A stretch of DNA of 47,031 bases from Burkholderiaceae bacterium (GCA_023954015.1 JAMLIS010000022.1:1-47031), one strand, 5' to 3'. Shown: positions 23,199 to 34,887, counted from the stretch's first letter. Made by a program: numbers and translations. Notes: a model not told the origin generated them from the letters alone.

Positions 23199-24950
23199 AT
23201 GCGCCGCCACTACGCGTTTCCGCTCGCCCCGCACGTCGGCGTGAATCGCTGGGACCTGGTGGCCGCGGCGCTGGCGATCGGAGCGATCGCTTTCGTGGCC
23301 GCTGCGGTGCAGCCGATGCGAACGCCACTGGCCGCGCTGGAAGCGGCGCAGGTGTCGCTCGATCCGTCGCGGCTGCCCTCGTATGCACTGCACACGACCT
23401 TCCGCATGTTCGCCGCGCTCGCGGTCTCGCTGGTGTTCTCGCTCGCCGTGGGCACCCTCGCCGCACGCAGCGCTCGCGCTCGATCGATCCTGCTGCCGCT
23501 GCTCGACGTCGGCCAGTCGGTGCCGGTGCTCGGCTACCTGTCGATCACCGTGGTCGCGTTCCTGCGCCTGTTTCCCGGCTCGGCGCTCGGCGCGGAGCTC
23601 GCGGCGATCTTCGCGATCTTCACGAGCCAGGTGTGGAACATCACCTTCAGCGTCTACCAGTCGATGCGCACGGTGCCCGCCGAGCTGGCCGAAGCGGCGC
23701 GCTCGATGCGGATGTCGGCCTGGCAGCGCTTCTGGCACCTCGACGTTCCCTTCGCGACGCCGGGTCTCGTCTGGAACATGATGGTCTCGATGTCCGGCGC
23801 GTGGTTCTTCGTCGTCGCCTCGGAGGCGATCGTCGTCGGCTCCTGGCACCTGCCGCTGCCGGGAATCGGATCGTATCTCGCGCAAGCGATCGCGGAACGC
23901 AACCTCGCCGCCGTCGGCTGGGCGCTGGTCGCGATGATGCTCGTCATCGCGCTCTACGACACGCTGATGTTCCGCCCGCTGGTCGCCTGGTCGGACAAGT
24001 TCCGGCTCGGCGCAGCGCGTGCCGGCGCAGCACCGCGAAGCTGGGTGCTTTCCGTCTGGCGGCAAACCCGCGCGCTTCGGCGCCTCGGGACCGGGCTGCG
24101 TTCGCTGCTGCAACGGGCGACGCTGAATCGCTCCGCACGCGCTTCACGCCGGCGCCGCGCGTTGCGCTCGGCGGGCGCCGTACCACGACTGCCGGCCGGC
24201 GTGCGCGCCGCCGCCGGCGCGGTCGCGTGGTGGCTGGCCCTGGCCGCGCTCGCGGCCGCGCTTCTCTTCAACGGCTGGCGCTTCCTCTCCGGCGTCGACG
24301 CGAACGAATGGCTGCACGTCTTCCTGCTGGGCTGCGCTTCGCTCGGGCGCGTACTGTCGGTAACGCTGCTCGCCGTGCTGGTCTGGGTCCCGATCGGCAT
24401 GTGGATCGGCCTGCGTCCGAACTGGACCGCGCGCATCCAGCCGCTCGTGCAATACCTGGCGGCCGTGCCGGCGAACCTGTTCTACCCGCTGGCCGTCTTC
24501 GTCATCGTGCGCTGGCAGTTGAACCACGATCTCTGGCTCAGCCCGCTGGTCGTGCTGGGCGCCCAGTGGTACATCCTGTTCAACGTCATCGCGGGCACGA
24601 GCGCCATCCCGCAGGACCTGCTGCAGGTCTCGAGCAACCTGCAGCTCGGTCGCTGGCTGCGCTGGCGCCGCGTGCTGCTGCCCGCGATCGCGCCGTACAT
24701 CGTCACCGGTGCACTCACTGCCTGGGGCGGCGCGTGGAACGCGACGATCGTCGCCGAGGTCGTGCACTGGGGAGACCAGCGGCTGGTCGCGCACGGGCTC
24801 GGCGCCTACATCACCGTGAATACCGAAGCCGGCGACTACACGCGCATCGCACTGGGCGTGACGATGATGTCGGCCTTCGTCGTCTTCTTCAACCGGCTGT
24901 TCTGGCGCCCGATGTACAACGCCATGGAACGGCGCTTCCGGCTGGGCTGA
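23199..24950 (+). CDS. ABC transporter permease, two fused permease domains
   Basis: A 583-residue inner-membrane protein with two BPD_transp_1 domains in tandem. The first has EAARSMRMSAWQRFWHLDVPFATP as its EAA loop. The second has LLQVSSNLQLGRWLRWRRVLLPAIAP. An Arg-rich linker of about 70 residues separates them. Fused permeases with this NitT/TauT-like character occur with an ATPase that carries a C-terminal regulatory domain, which is exactly the next gene. Likely substrates are small anions or sulfonates, but this is not proven. No substrate-binding protein is adjacent, which is notable for an importer. Confidence 0.85.
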   Translation: MRRHYAFPLAPHVGVNRWDLVAAALAIGAIAFVAAAVQPMRTPLAALEAAQVSLDPSRLPSYALHTTFRMFAALAVSLVFSLAVGTLAARSARARSILLPLLDVGQSVPVLGYLSITVVAFLRLFPGSALGAELAAIFAIFTSQVWNITFSVYQSMRTVPAELAEAARSMRMSAWQRFWHLDVPFATPGLVWNMMVSMSGAWFFVVASEAIVVGSWHLPLPGIGSYLAQAIAERNLAAVGWALVAMMLVIALYDTLMFRPLVAWSDKFRLGAARAGAAPRSWVLSVWRQTRALRRLGTGLRSLLQRATLNRSARASRRRRALRSAGAVPRLPAGVRAAAGAVAWWLALAALAAALLFNGWRFLSGVDANEWLHVFLLGCASLGRVLSVTLLAVLVWVPIGMWIGLRPNWTARIQPLVQYLAAVPANLFYPLAVFVIVRWQLNHDLWLSPLVVLGAQWYILFNVIAGTSAIPQDLLQVSSNLQLGRWLRWRRVLLPAIAPYIVTGALTAWGGAWNATIVAEVVHWGDQRLVAHGLGAYITVNTEAGDYTRIALGVTMMSAFVVFFNRLFWRPMYNAMERRFRLG

Positions 24951-24953
24951 CCG

Positions 24954-26288
24954 ATGGCGATGCACGACGAACCGCTGCTTCGGGTCGAGGGCTTGCGCAA
25001 GACCTTTCCGAAGGCCGCCGGCGAACTTCTCGTACTCGACGGCATCGACGTCGAGGTGCGCGCCGGCGAGATCGTCGGCCTCCTGGGCCGCTCGGGATCG
25101 GGCAAGTCCACGCTGCTGCGCACGATCGCCGGCTTGCTCGAGCCGAGCGCGGGCAGCGTCACCTTCGAAGGCAAGCCGGTGCACGGGCCGGCGGCGGGCG
25201 TCGCGATGGTATTCCAGAACTTCGCGCTCTTTCCGTGGCTCACCGTACTCGAGAACGTCACGCTCGGGCTGCGCGCGCTCGGCGTCGGCTCCGACAGCGC
25301 GCACCGTCGAGCGCTCGCGGCAATCGACCTCATCGGGCTGGACGGTTTCGAGAGCGCGTATCCCCGGGAACTGTCGGGCGGCATGCAGCAGCGCGTCGGC
25401 TTCGCGCGCGCGCTCGTCGTCGAACCGAAGCTGCTGTTGATGGACGAACCCTTCTCCGCGCTCGACGTGCTCACCGCCGAAACGCTGCGCACCGATTTCC
25501 TGGACCTGTGGACCGAAAGACGGCTCGACATCCTCGCCGTCGTGCTGGTCACGCACAACATCGAGGAGGCGGTGTTCCTGTGCGACCGGGTGATCGTGCT
25601 CGCGCCGAACCCGGGGCGCATCGCCGCCGAGATCGCGATCGACTTGCCCCATCCGCGCGACCGCCGGTCGGCGGCGTTTCGCGAAGCCGTCGAGCGCGTC
25701 TACTCGTTGCTCACCGAACGAGCGCCGATGCACGGCCGGCTGATCGAGGCGCCGACGGCGCGACACCTGCGCCGGGTCTCGGTGAACCGGCTCGCCGGAC
25801 TTCTCGAGACGGTGGCCGCGCCGCCCTACGACGGCAGCGCCGATCTTCCGGTCGTCGCGCACACGCTGCAGCTCGAGCTCGACGAGCTGCTCCCGGTGGC
25901 GGAGGCGCTGCACCTGCTCGGCCTGGCCGAGGTGGCGCACGGCGACGTCGTGCTCACGCAGGCAGGCCGACAGTACGCCGAAGCCGAGACCCAGGAGCGC
26001 AAGCGGCTCTTCGCGGAGCACGCGCTGGGCGGCGTCGCGCTGATCGCCCACATTCGCGACGTACTGCACGCCCGGCCGAACGGACGCGCACCGCGCGTTC
26101 GATTCGAAGCCGAACTCGAGGATCACCTCAGCGAGCAGTACGCGCGCGAGACGCTCGATGCGGCAATCGAATGGGGACGCTACGCCGAGCTCTACGAATA
26201 CGACGACGTGTCCAGGGAGCTGCTGCTCGAGCAGCCGCAGACCGCACCGCCCGACGAGACCCTCGAGACCCGGGACGACGCGAGATAG
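24954..26288 (+). CDS. ABC transporter ATPase with C-terminal AAA-associated domain
   Basis: A 444-residue protein. The N-terminal ABC domain has Walker A GRSGSGKST (45-53), Q-loop VFQNFALFPWL, signature LSGGMQQR, Walker B LLLMDEP and H-loop THNIEEA, typical of nitrate/sulfonate/taurine-type importers. From about residue 265 a second domain (RRVSVNRLAGLLETVAAPPYDGSADL ... AEALHLLGLAEVAHGDVVLT) matches the ABC-associated C-terminal domain family, probably a regulatory winged-helix module. It starts 3 bases after the permease stop, so the two genes are an operon. Confidence 0.9.
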   Translation: MAMHDEPLLRVEGLRKTFPKAAGELLVLDGIDVEVRAGEIVGLLGRSGSGKSTLLRTIAGLLEPSAGSVTFEGKPVHGPAAGVAMVFQNFALFPWLTVLENVTLGLRALGVGSDSAHRRALAAIDLIGLDGFESAYPRELSGGMQQRVGFARALVVEPKLLLMDEPFSALDVLTAETLRTDFLDLWTERRLDILAVVLVTHNIEEAVFLCDRVIVLAPNPGRIAAEIAIDLPHPRDRRSAAFREAVERVYSLLTERAPMHGRLIEAPTARHLRRVSVNRLAGLLETVAAPPYDGSADLPVVAHTLQLELDELLPVAEALHLLGLAEVAHGDVVLTQAGRQYAEAETQERKRLFAEHALGGVALIAHIRDVLHARPNGRAPRVRFEAELEDHLSEQYARETLDAAIEWGRYAELYEYDDVSRELLLEQPQTAPPDETLETRDDAR

Positions 26289-26404
26289 CGCTGCAGGGTC
26301 CCGGGTGACGAGCTGGCGCACAATTCCCGACGACGTCGCGCTGCCGTGCGCATTTCGGCGATCATCATGCAGACGGTCAGCTACCGCGAAGAGACAACCA
26401 CGCA

Positions 26405-26805
26405 ATGAGACGAGACGACGATTCTCCCGAATGGATGTGGGCCGACGCGCTGGCGGCGCTCGGCCGCGCCGAGCGCCTGCACCAGCAGTTCTTCCAGCCG
26501 CGGCGCTCGCCGATGCCGACCTGGGAGCCGCCGGTCGACGTGCTCGAGAACCCGCTCGAGGTGCTGATCTACGTCGCCCTGCCCGGCGTGGACCAGCGTG
26601 ACGTGCAGGCGGTGATAGAAGGCGCTTCGCTGGTCGTCAGCGGCAGGCGCCTGCTGCCGAGGCAGCTCGGAAGCGCCGTGATCCATCGGCTCGAGCTTCC
26701 GCAGGGCCGCTTCGAGCGGCGGGTTCCGCTGCCGCCCGGCCGCTATGCCGGCGTGCGCGTCGGCGCGGAGAACGGATGCCTCGTGATCAGCCTGCAGAAG
26801 ACGAC

Positions 26806-26809
<4 letters not shown>
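26405..26809 (+). CDS. Small heat-shock protein (Hsp20/alpha-crystallin)
   Basis: A 134-residue chaperone holdase. The alpha-crystallin domain runs from WEPPVDVLENPLEVLIYVALPGVDQRDV to the end, with the conserved VVSGRR strand and LELPQGRFERRVPLPPGRY, the usual edge that swaps between dimers. The N-terminal arm is short and no C-terminal I-x-I tail is seen. Its stop codon overlaps the ATG of lon (ATGA, 26806-26809). The chaperone and the protease are thus translationally coupled, a logical pair for handling damaged proteins. No clear heat-shock promoter could be recognised upstream. Confidence 0.9.
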
Positions 26810-29295
<2,486 letters not shown>

Positions 29296-29445
29296 TGCGC
29301 GTCGTCCCGCTCTTCATCCCGGCTCCTCATGCCGGTCTTGCTGCGAAACGCAGTGTCTTGCGCCGCGCAAACGATTGCCCGCGCAGGAACGCTGCGATCT
29401 GCTGCACCCAGGCCCGTTGACAACCGGCCGCCCGCGCGCGTGCCC

Positions 29446-29727
29446 TCAGGCGGTGGGCCGCTGCTCGAAGTGCGCCGGCACCGCCGCCGCCTCCACGTCG
29501 TCCACCTCGACGCGATCGACCCGTGCCGCGCGCGGCCCGCGCCGCGCCCACGCGAGCAGCGCGTCGAACTGCTGCGAGTCGCCGTGCACCATCGCCTCCA
29601 CCGTGCCGTCGCGCCGGTTGCGCACCCAGCCGGCGAGGCCGCGCAATCGTGCTTCGTCGGCGAGCGACGCACGGAAGCCGACGCCCTGGACGCGACCCCG
29701 GATTCGCAGGCGTTTCGTCACTTTCAT
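29446..29727 (-). CDS. acyP: Acylphosphatase
   Basis: A 93-residue enzyme that hydrolyses acyl phosphates. The signature GRVQGVGFR contains the phosphate-binding Arg19, and GWVRNRRDGTVE contains the catalytic Asn37. ATG 29727 gives the normal length (90-100 residues), so longer upstream starts are rejected. The gene converges with lon; the 150-bp space between has no clear terminator. Confidence 0.92.
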   Translation of the reverse strand: MKVTKRLRIRGRVQGVGFRASLADEARLRGLAGWVRNRRDGTVEAMVHGDSQQFDALLAWARRGPRAARVDRVEVDDVEAAAVPAHFEQRPTA

Positions 29728-29845
29728 CGCCACGATGGTCGCCCGCCCGGCGGGCCGACGCAAGCCGATGCCGCCTCGGCGTCGCGCCAGGCCCGCGCAC
29801 ATCGGATTACAATGCGATGAACATACGGACGAGGCCGCCCGCGGC

Positions 29846-30034
29846 ATGGAACGAAAGACCGCCCGACTGACCGTGCTGATCGACCCGGCGAAGAAGAAAG
29901 CGTTCGAGACGCTGTGTGCGCGGCAGGACGTGACCCCGTCGCAGGTCGTTCGACAGCTGATCCGCGATTATCTCGCGCAGCACGGCGTTCGCTATCGCAC
30001 GCAACCCGGAATGGCGAACCCCAAGGTGAAATGA
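29846..30034 (+). CDS. Small ribbon-helix-helix-like DNA-binding protein
   Basis: A 62-residue protein from ATG 29846. The sequence KTARLTVLIDPAKKKAFETLCARQDVTPSQVVRQLIRDYLAQHG has the strand-helix-helix pattern of CopG/Arc-type repressors. It is divergent from acyP (119 bp) and convergent with the SulP gene. No toxin partner is adjacent, so it is more likely a stand-alone regulator. Confidence 0.65.
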   Translation: MERKTARLTVLIDPAKKKAFETLCARQDVTPSQVVRQLIRDYLAQHGVRYRTQPGMANPKVK

Positions 30035-30120
30035 CGCCGGGCGCCGTCCGCGGCGCGAGCGAAGCGTCGCCTGCGGCGCGAGAGGGGTGGCGCCTGCGGC
30101 GCTCGGCGCGAAACACTGCA

Positions 30121-31872
30121 TCAGCCCTCCGGCGGTGAGCGCGCAAAGAACTCGCGGCTGGTGCGCAAGACCGCTTGCACCGTATCGCTGAGCACCGTCT
30201 GGCGGCCGACCGTCGTCGGGGCCTGCGCATCGCCCAGCGCGCGGCTCGCTTCGATCGCATCGGCCAGGTCGTCGAAGAAATTCTCGCGCCCCACCAGCTC
30301 GATCAGCCCCGCACGCGCGAGCTTGCGGTGCACGCGCGGATTCGCCCCCGCGAGCATCACCGTCACGCCGCGCCGGCGCATGTCGGAGACGACCTCCTCG
30401 AGCGTCTGCAACCCCGTTTCGTCGATGAACGGCACCCAGCCCAGGCGCAGGATGAGCACGCGCGGATCGGTGTGCGTGCTGGCGAGCGCGCGTTCGAAGT
30501 TCTCGGCCGCGCCGAAGAAGAACGGTCCGTCGACCGAGTAGACGAGCACGCCAGGGGGCAGCTGCCGGAAGCCGCGGTGCGCGAATTCCTGGTGCAGTTC
30601 CTGGTGCGTGACGTTCTGCACTTCGACGCTCGAAGCCATCCGGCGCATGAACTGCAGGGTGGCGAGGATCACGCCGATGTTCACCGCGACGACGAGGTCG
30701 GCGAAAACGGTGAGCCCGAAGGTGACGAGCAGGATCACCACGTCGGCGCGCGGGGCGCGGCGCACCATCTTGGCGAAGTGCCGGGCCTCGCTCATGTTCC
30801 AGGCGACGACGAAAAGGATCGCGGCGAGGGCCGCGAGCGGAACGCTGACCGCCAGCGGTGCGAGCACCAGTACGATGAGCAGCAGCGTGGCCGAGTGGAC
30901 GATGCCGGCCAGCGGGCTGGTGCCGCCGTTGCGGATGTTGGTGGCGGTGCGCGCGATCGCGCCGGTGGCGGCGAAGCCGCCGAACAGCGGCGCGGCGATG
31001 TTGGCGAGTCCCTGCCCGATGAGTTCCTGGTTCGAATCGTGCCGCGTACCGGCCATGCCGTCGGCCACCACCGCCGAGAGCAACGACTCGATCGCACCGA
31101 GCATCGCGATCGTGAACGCCGGGCCGATCAGTTCGATCATGCGCGCGACCGTGATCTCGGGCAGCCGCAGTTCGGGCAGCCCGAGCGGTATGCCGCCGAA
31201 GGCACTGCCGATCGTGACGACGCCGTCGAAACCGAAGATCGCCTGCACGGCGGTGGCGAAGACCAGGGCGATCAGCGGGCCGGGCACGCGCGCCAGGCGC
31301 GGGATGCGGTTGCCGAAGAGCACCAGCGCAAGCGACGCGAAGGCCAGCAGCGTCGTCGCCAGGTGCAGCTGCGGCAGTGCCTGCAGCAGTTGCCACAGCT
31401 TTTCGTGGAAATGCTCGCCGCCGACCGGCGGCAGCCCGAAGAAATCCTTCCACTGCCCGACGAAGATGATGACGCCGATACCCGACGTGAAGCCGACGAT
31501 CACCGGATCGGGGATGAACTTGATGATCGCGCCCATGCGCGCGACGCCGAGCAGGAACAGGATGACACCGGCCATCATGGTGGCGATCTGCAGCCCGTCG
31601 ATGCCGTAGCGCGCCGTGATCGCGGCCAGGATCACGATGAATGCGCCGGTGGGCCCGGCGATCTGCACGCGACTGCCGCCGAGCACCGTGACGAGGAAGC
31701 CGGCGACGATCGACGTGTAGATGCCCTGCTCGGGCTTGGCGCCGGAGGCGATCGCGAAGGCCATCGCCAGCGGCAGCGCGACCACGCCGACGATCGCGCC
31801 GGCGACGATGTTCGGCAGCCAGTGCTCGCGGCGGAAGAGGCCGGCGCTGCGCGCTTCGAGCAGTGCGATCAT
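30121..31872 (-). CDS. SulP family anion transporter with STAS domain
   Basis: A 583-residue inner-membrane transporter (sulfate, bicarbonate or related anion). The N-terminus HWLPNIVAGAIVGVVALPLAMAFAIASGA and IAGPTGAFIVILA are SulP hallmarks, followed by about 11-12 membrane segments. From about residue 440 a STAS domain begins (GVLVYSVDGPFFFGAAENFERAL ... LRLGWVPFIDETGLQTLEEVV). The ATG at 31872 is preferred over 31944, because a TATAAT promoter element lies between them and the conserved sequence begins just after it. It lies downstream of a YeeE-type sulfur transporter on the same strand, supporting a sulfur-anion role. Confidence 0.9.
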   Translation of the reverse strand: MIALLEARSAGLFRREHWLPNIVAGAIVGVVALPLAMAFAIASGAKPEQGIYTSIVAGFLVTVLGGSRVQIAGPTGAFIVILAAITARYGIDGLQIATMMAGVILFLLGVARMGAIIKFIPDPVIVGFTSGIGVIIFVGQWKDFFGLPPVGGEHFHEKLWQLLQALPQLHLATTLLAFASLALVLFGNRIPRLARVPGPLIALVFATAVQAIFGFDGVVTIGSAFGGIPLGLPELRLPEITVARMIELIGPAFTIAMLGAIESLLSAVVADGMAGTRHDSNQELIGQGLANIAAPLFGGFAATGAIARTATNIRNGGTSPLAGIVHSATLLLIVLVLAPLAVSVPLAALAAILFVVAWNMSEARHFAKMVRRAPRADVVILLVTFGLTVFADLVVAVNIGVILATLQFMRRMASSVEVQNVTHQELHQEFAHRGFRQLPPGVLVYSVDGPFFFGAAENFERALASTHTDPRVLILRLGWVPFIDETGLQTLEEVVSDMRRRGVTVMLAGANPRVHRKLARAGLIELVGRENFFDDLADAIEASRALGDAQAPTTVGRQTVLSDTVQAVLRTSREFFARSPPEG

Positions 31873-31927
31873 CGACTTGGAACCCGCGGAGGAAGTGCCG
31901 TCGGCGTGGCGCCGGTATGTGCCTCGT

Positions 31928-31933
31928 ATTATA
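31928..31933 (-). promoter_or_regulatory. Perfect -10 box upstream of the SulP gene
   Basis: TATAAT on the minus strand, 56 bases before the chosen ATG. No good -35 match is seen 16-18 bases upstream, so an activator may be needed. It sits in the 95-bp space after the YeeE gene. Confidence 0.4.
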
Positions 31934-31967
31934 ACGTGAAGCACATGGCACCGTGCACGCTGCGTCG

Positions 31968-33083
31968 CTACGCGTGGGCTTCGCGCATCAGCCGCCAGTA
32001 GTCGAGCTTCATCATCAGCGCCGCGCCGGCGACGATCGAGAAGAAGGTGAGCGCCGAACCGACGGCGAGCGTCGACAGCCCGCTCAGCCCCTGGCCGATC
32101 GTGCAGCCGAGCGCGGTGATGCCGCCGAAGCCCATCAGCACCGCGCCGGCCACGTGCCGTTTCAGGTCGGCCGCGTCGGGGAAGCTCTCTTCCCGGTAGG
32201 TGCCGCTGAGCAACGCATAGGCGAGCGACCCGGCGACGATTCCCAGCGCGGTGGCGATGCCGAAGGTGACGTGCTTGCTCTGGTCACTCCAGAACATCAG
32301 CAGTTCGAGCGTGTACGCGAAGGGCGCCACCAGCGACAACGACTCCGGGCGATTGCCGTTGGTGGCGATGAACGCCTCCTCGAGCGTGTCGGGATGTTCG
32401 GCGACATAGCCGACGTGACCGGTGACGTACCAGCCGGCGACGATCGTCAGGCCCACGACGATGCCGCCGAGCAGCGTGTCGCGGCCGCGCGCCTGCCGGC
32501 GAGAGAAGACGAAGGCGAGCAGCGCTGCAGCCACGAGCGGCGGCAGCCAGCGCTGGACGGCGGCCGGCGACAGGCCCCAGCCTGCGGCGACCAGCGTCGG
32601 AAGGTCCTGCGTCGTGGACAGCCGCACGGACACCGCGTCGAAGGTGTTCACGCGCCAGACGCCGAACAACCCCTTGAGCGTGACATAGGCCGAGATCGCC
32701 AGCACGACGAAGACGACGACCGACTTCAGGTTTCCGCCGCCGATGCGGATCAACGTCTTGCCGGTGCAGCCCGAAGCGAGCGTCATGCCGACGCCGAACA
32801 GCAGGCCGCCGACCAGATTCGACAGCCACATCAGGTTCGGGCTCGCGTACAGCGACTTGTGCGTGTCGACGAGCGCCTGCGCCTGCAGCACCCAGACGCC
32901 GAGCATGGCCACCGCGATGGCAAGCAGCCACATGCGCATGCGCGTCCAGTCGCCCATGTGCACGATGTCGGAGACCGCTCCCATCGTGCAGAAGTTCGTC
33001 TTGTTGCCGACGAAGCCGAACACCGCGCCGATGGCGAAGCCCATCCACGCGATCAGCGCCGCCGACGGCAGTTCCGTGTCCAT
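31968..33083 (-). CDS. YeeE/YedE family thiosulfate/sulfur-compound transporter
   Basis: A 371-residue polytopic membrane protein of the YeeE/YedE (DUF395) family, whose studied members import thiosulfate by passing it along conserved cysteines. The key cysteines are present: NKTNFCTMGAVSD near residue 32, GMTLASGCTGKTLIRIGGGNLKS in the middle and GGITALGCTIGQGLSGLS near the end. ATG 33083 is chosen since the first membrane helix starts soon after it; an ATG at 33116 is possible. It is upstream of the SulP gene on the same strand. Confidence 0.88.
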   Translation of the reverse strand: MDTELPSAALIAWMGFAIGAVFGFVGNKTNFCTMGAVSDIVHMGDWTRMRMWLLAIAVAMLGVWVLQAQALVDTHKSLYASPNLMWLSNLVGGLLFGVGMTLASGCTGKTLIRIGGGNLKSVVVFVVLAISAYVTLKGLFGVWRVNTFDAVSVRLSTTQDLPTLVAAGWGLSPAAVQRWLPPLVAAALLAFVFSRRQARGRDTLLGGIVVGLTIVAGWYVTGHVGYVAEHPDTLEEAFIATNGNRPESLSLVAPFAYTLELLMFWSDQSKHVTFGIATALGIVAGSLAYALLSGTYREESFPDAADLKRHVAGAVLMGFGGITALGCTIGQGLSGLSTLAVGSALTFFSIVAGAALMMKLDYWRLMREAHA

Positions 33084-33198
33084 TCGAGCAGGGAATCGGC
33101 AGAAGAAGATTCCCATGATAAGGCGCCGGGCCGTTCACCGTTCCATCGGCAGGCGCGCCGGATGCAACGCGGACGCGGTCCGACCAGCCGAATTCGCC

Positions 33199-33696
33199 AT
33201 GCGACTGAACAAGCTGATTTCGTACCTGAAGGACAATGACCTGGTCGTCGCCACGGCGGAATCGTGCACGGCGGGGTTGATCGCCGGGCGCCTGGCCGAC
33301 GCCAGCGGCGCAGGCAGTTCGCTGGAAGTCGGCTACGTGGTCTATTCGCCCCAGGCGAAGTGCTCTCGCCTGGGGGTCTCGAAGCAGACCATCGAGACCT
33401 GTGGCCTGACCAGCGAGGCGGTGGCGCGCGAGATGGTGCTCGGCGCGCTCGCGCGCAGCAGCGCTTCGGTCGCCGTAGCCGACACGGGGCTGGCCGACGA
33501 GCCGCCGGAAGGCAGCGACATTCCGGCCGGCACCGTCTGCTTCGCATGGGCGCTGCGCGACGGCGACGCCGTGCGCGTGTTCTCCGAGACCCGGCACTTC
33601 GACGGTTCGCGCAACGCCGTGCGCCGCTCGGCGGCGGACTACGCGCTCGGACGCATTCCGCACTACCACCGCTGCGCCGATGCACCGGATAACTGA
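33199..33696 (+). CDS. pncC: CinA C-terminal family, nicotinamide-nucleotide amidase
   Basis: A 165-residue protein equal to the CinA C-terminal domain. It begins DLVVATAESCTAGLIAGRLADASGAGSSLEVGYVVYS, the family signature with the catalytic Ser in AESCTAG. YSPQAKCSRLGV and SVAVADTGLADEPPEGSDIPAGTVCFAW follow. It deamidates NMN to nicotinate mononucleotide in pyridine-nucleotide salvage. The usual GVSG-type glycine motif is replaced here by VADTGLA, a small deviation. The gene is divergent from yeeE and convergent with the DUF421 gene. Confidence 0.9.
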   Translation: MRLNKLISYLKDNDLVVATAESCTAGLIAGRLADASGAGSSLEVGYVVYSPQAKCSRLGVSKQTIETCGLTSEAVAREMVLGALARSSASVAVADTGLADEPPEGSDIPAGTVCFAWALRDGDAVRVFSETRHFDGSRNAVRRSAADYALGRIPHYHRCADAPDN

Positions 33697-33736
33697 GAAC
33701 GTGTGAACCAATCGTCCATGCCCGTCTCGCGCACCT

Positions 33737-34246
33737 TCAGGGCGGAACCGCCGATCCGCCCGACGCGCTGTCGCGTTGCGCGCGCTCCGACGCCTTCCAG
33801 ACGGTGATCTGGCCGTCCGGCTCCAGCACCGCGAGCGCGAGGTCCGGCAATTCGCACTGCGCCTCGCGCAGCGCCTTCTCGATGTCGTCGCGGCCGATTC
33901 GCTGGCGCCGCAGGACGTGCTCGAAGAGTTTCCCGTCGCGGCCGATGACGACCGGCGCCCCCTGGATGAAGCGCTCGACCGCGCGGCTGCGCGCCGTCGC
34001 GTATCCGACGACCAGGTTCAGCCCGACCAGCGTCGTCGCGCGGATCAGGCCGCCCCCGATCGAGTCGTCGTTCCCGCCGATCGACGGGCTGACCGCCTCG
34101 CTGAGCAACAGCATCACGAGCAGGTCGAAGGGCGTGAGCTGGCTGAGCGTGCGCTTGCCCGCCAGCCGCATCAGGATCATCAGCGCGAGATAGATGGACG
34201 CCGCCCGGACTACCGCTTCCCACCAGGGTACGCCGGGAATCCACAT
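33737..34246 (-). CDS. DUF421 (YetF/YcaP-type) membrane protein
   Basis: A 169-residue protein with two to three N-terminal membrane helices (VVRAASIYLALMILMRLAG; LVMLLLSEAVSP) and the conserved KRTLSQLTPFDLLVMLLLSE block. A cytoplasmic domain follows with APVVIGRDGKLFEHVLRRQRIGRDDIEKALREAQ and LALAVLEPDGQITV. The family is widespread and of unclear function, often linked to stress or sporulation. It ends a minus-strand series with hemerythrin and Mn-catalase genes. Confidence 0.88.
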   Translation of the reverse strand: MWIPGVPWWEAVVRAASIYLALMILMRLAGKRTLSQLTPFDLLVMLLLSEAVSPSIGGNDDSIGGGLIRATTLVGLNLVVGYATARSRAVERFIQGAPVVIGRDGKLFEHVLRRQRIGRDDIEKALREAQCELPDLALAVLEPDGQITVWKASERAQRDSASGGSAVPP

Positions 34247-34277
34247 GCCGGGCGGGTCCGTCCCGCAATCTGCTCGG

Positions 34278-34814
34278 CTACGACTCGGCGCCGTCCCCCT
34301 CGCCCATCTCCTGCATCAGTTCCTGCTTGCGCTCGGCCAGGAGGTTGCCGAGCTCCTCCATGTCGACGCCGGCCTTCTTCGCCTTCGGGAACATCTCGTC
34401 CTCCTCTTCCTTGACGTGGTGCTTCACGTACTCGCCGAGCACCGTCACCTTGGCGTCGTACAGCTCTTCGTCGGGGGACATCGACGAGATCTGCTCGATC
34501 AGGTCCTTCGCGCTCGCGTGCTCGACCTCGGCCTCGTCGAGCAGATCGGCCATCTTGTCGCCGCCGAATTCGCGCATCGTCGGATAGAAGATCTCTTCCT
34601 CGATCTGCGTGTGCACGGTCAGCTCGGTGAGGATCTGCCCGACGAGTTCGATCGCCCCGTCGCGATCCTTCTCCTTCTTCTTCTCGAACTCCTTGAACAT
34701 CTTCTCGACCCTGCGGTGGTCGGCTTCGAGCAACGCGATCGGATCGTTCTCCTTCTCCTTGCGTGAACTCGAGCGGGTCGTCGTTTTCGAACTGGCAGTG
34801 CGTGTACCGGGCAT
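34278..34814 (-). CDS. Hemerythrin HHE-domain protein
   Basis: A 178-residue cytosolic protein. After a basic Ser/Thr-rich tail of about 20 residues comes the HHE domain: DPIALLEADHRRVEKMFKEFE, TVHTQIEEEIFYP and KHHVKEEEDEMFPKAKK supply the His and Glu ligands of a di-iron site. Such proteins sense or buffer oxygen, NO or iron. GGAG lies about 9 bases before ATG 34814; the frame continues upstream without support. It sits 31 bp before the DUF421 gene and 73 bp after the Mn-catalase gene, all on the minus strand. Confidence 0.9.
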   Translation of the reverse strand: MPGTRTASSKTTTRSSSRKEKENDPIALLEADHRRVEKMFKEFEKKKEKDRDGAIELVGQILTELTVHTQIEEEIFYPTMREFGGDKMADLLDEAEVEHASAKDLIEQISSMSPDEELYDAKVTVLGEYVKHHVKEEEDEMFPKAKKAGVDMEELGNLLAERKQELMQEMGEGDGAES

Positions 34815-34887
34815 GGTTGCATCTCCGTGTGGGCGGCGCGGCACCGATCGCCGCGGCCCGCCCACCGAGCAAGCGACGTACCAGCCG

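Noticed and set aside
24144..26405. 753-residue open frame on the minus strand
   Set aside because: It lies antisense to the clearly conserved permease and ATPase genes; its His/Arg/Gln-rich composition is the mirror of GC-rich codon bias.
29296..29445. Small gene between lon and acyP
   Set aside because: Short frames lack a start with a ribosome-binding site and have no recognisable sequence.
30175..33239. Two long plus-strand frames (about 600 and 430 residues)
   Set aside because: They are antisense to the SulP and YeeE genes and low-complexity (Arg, Asp, His, Gln).
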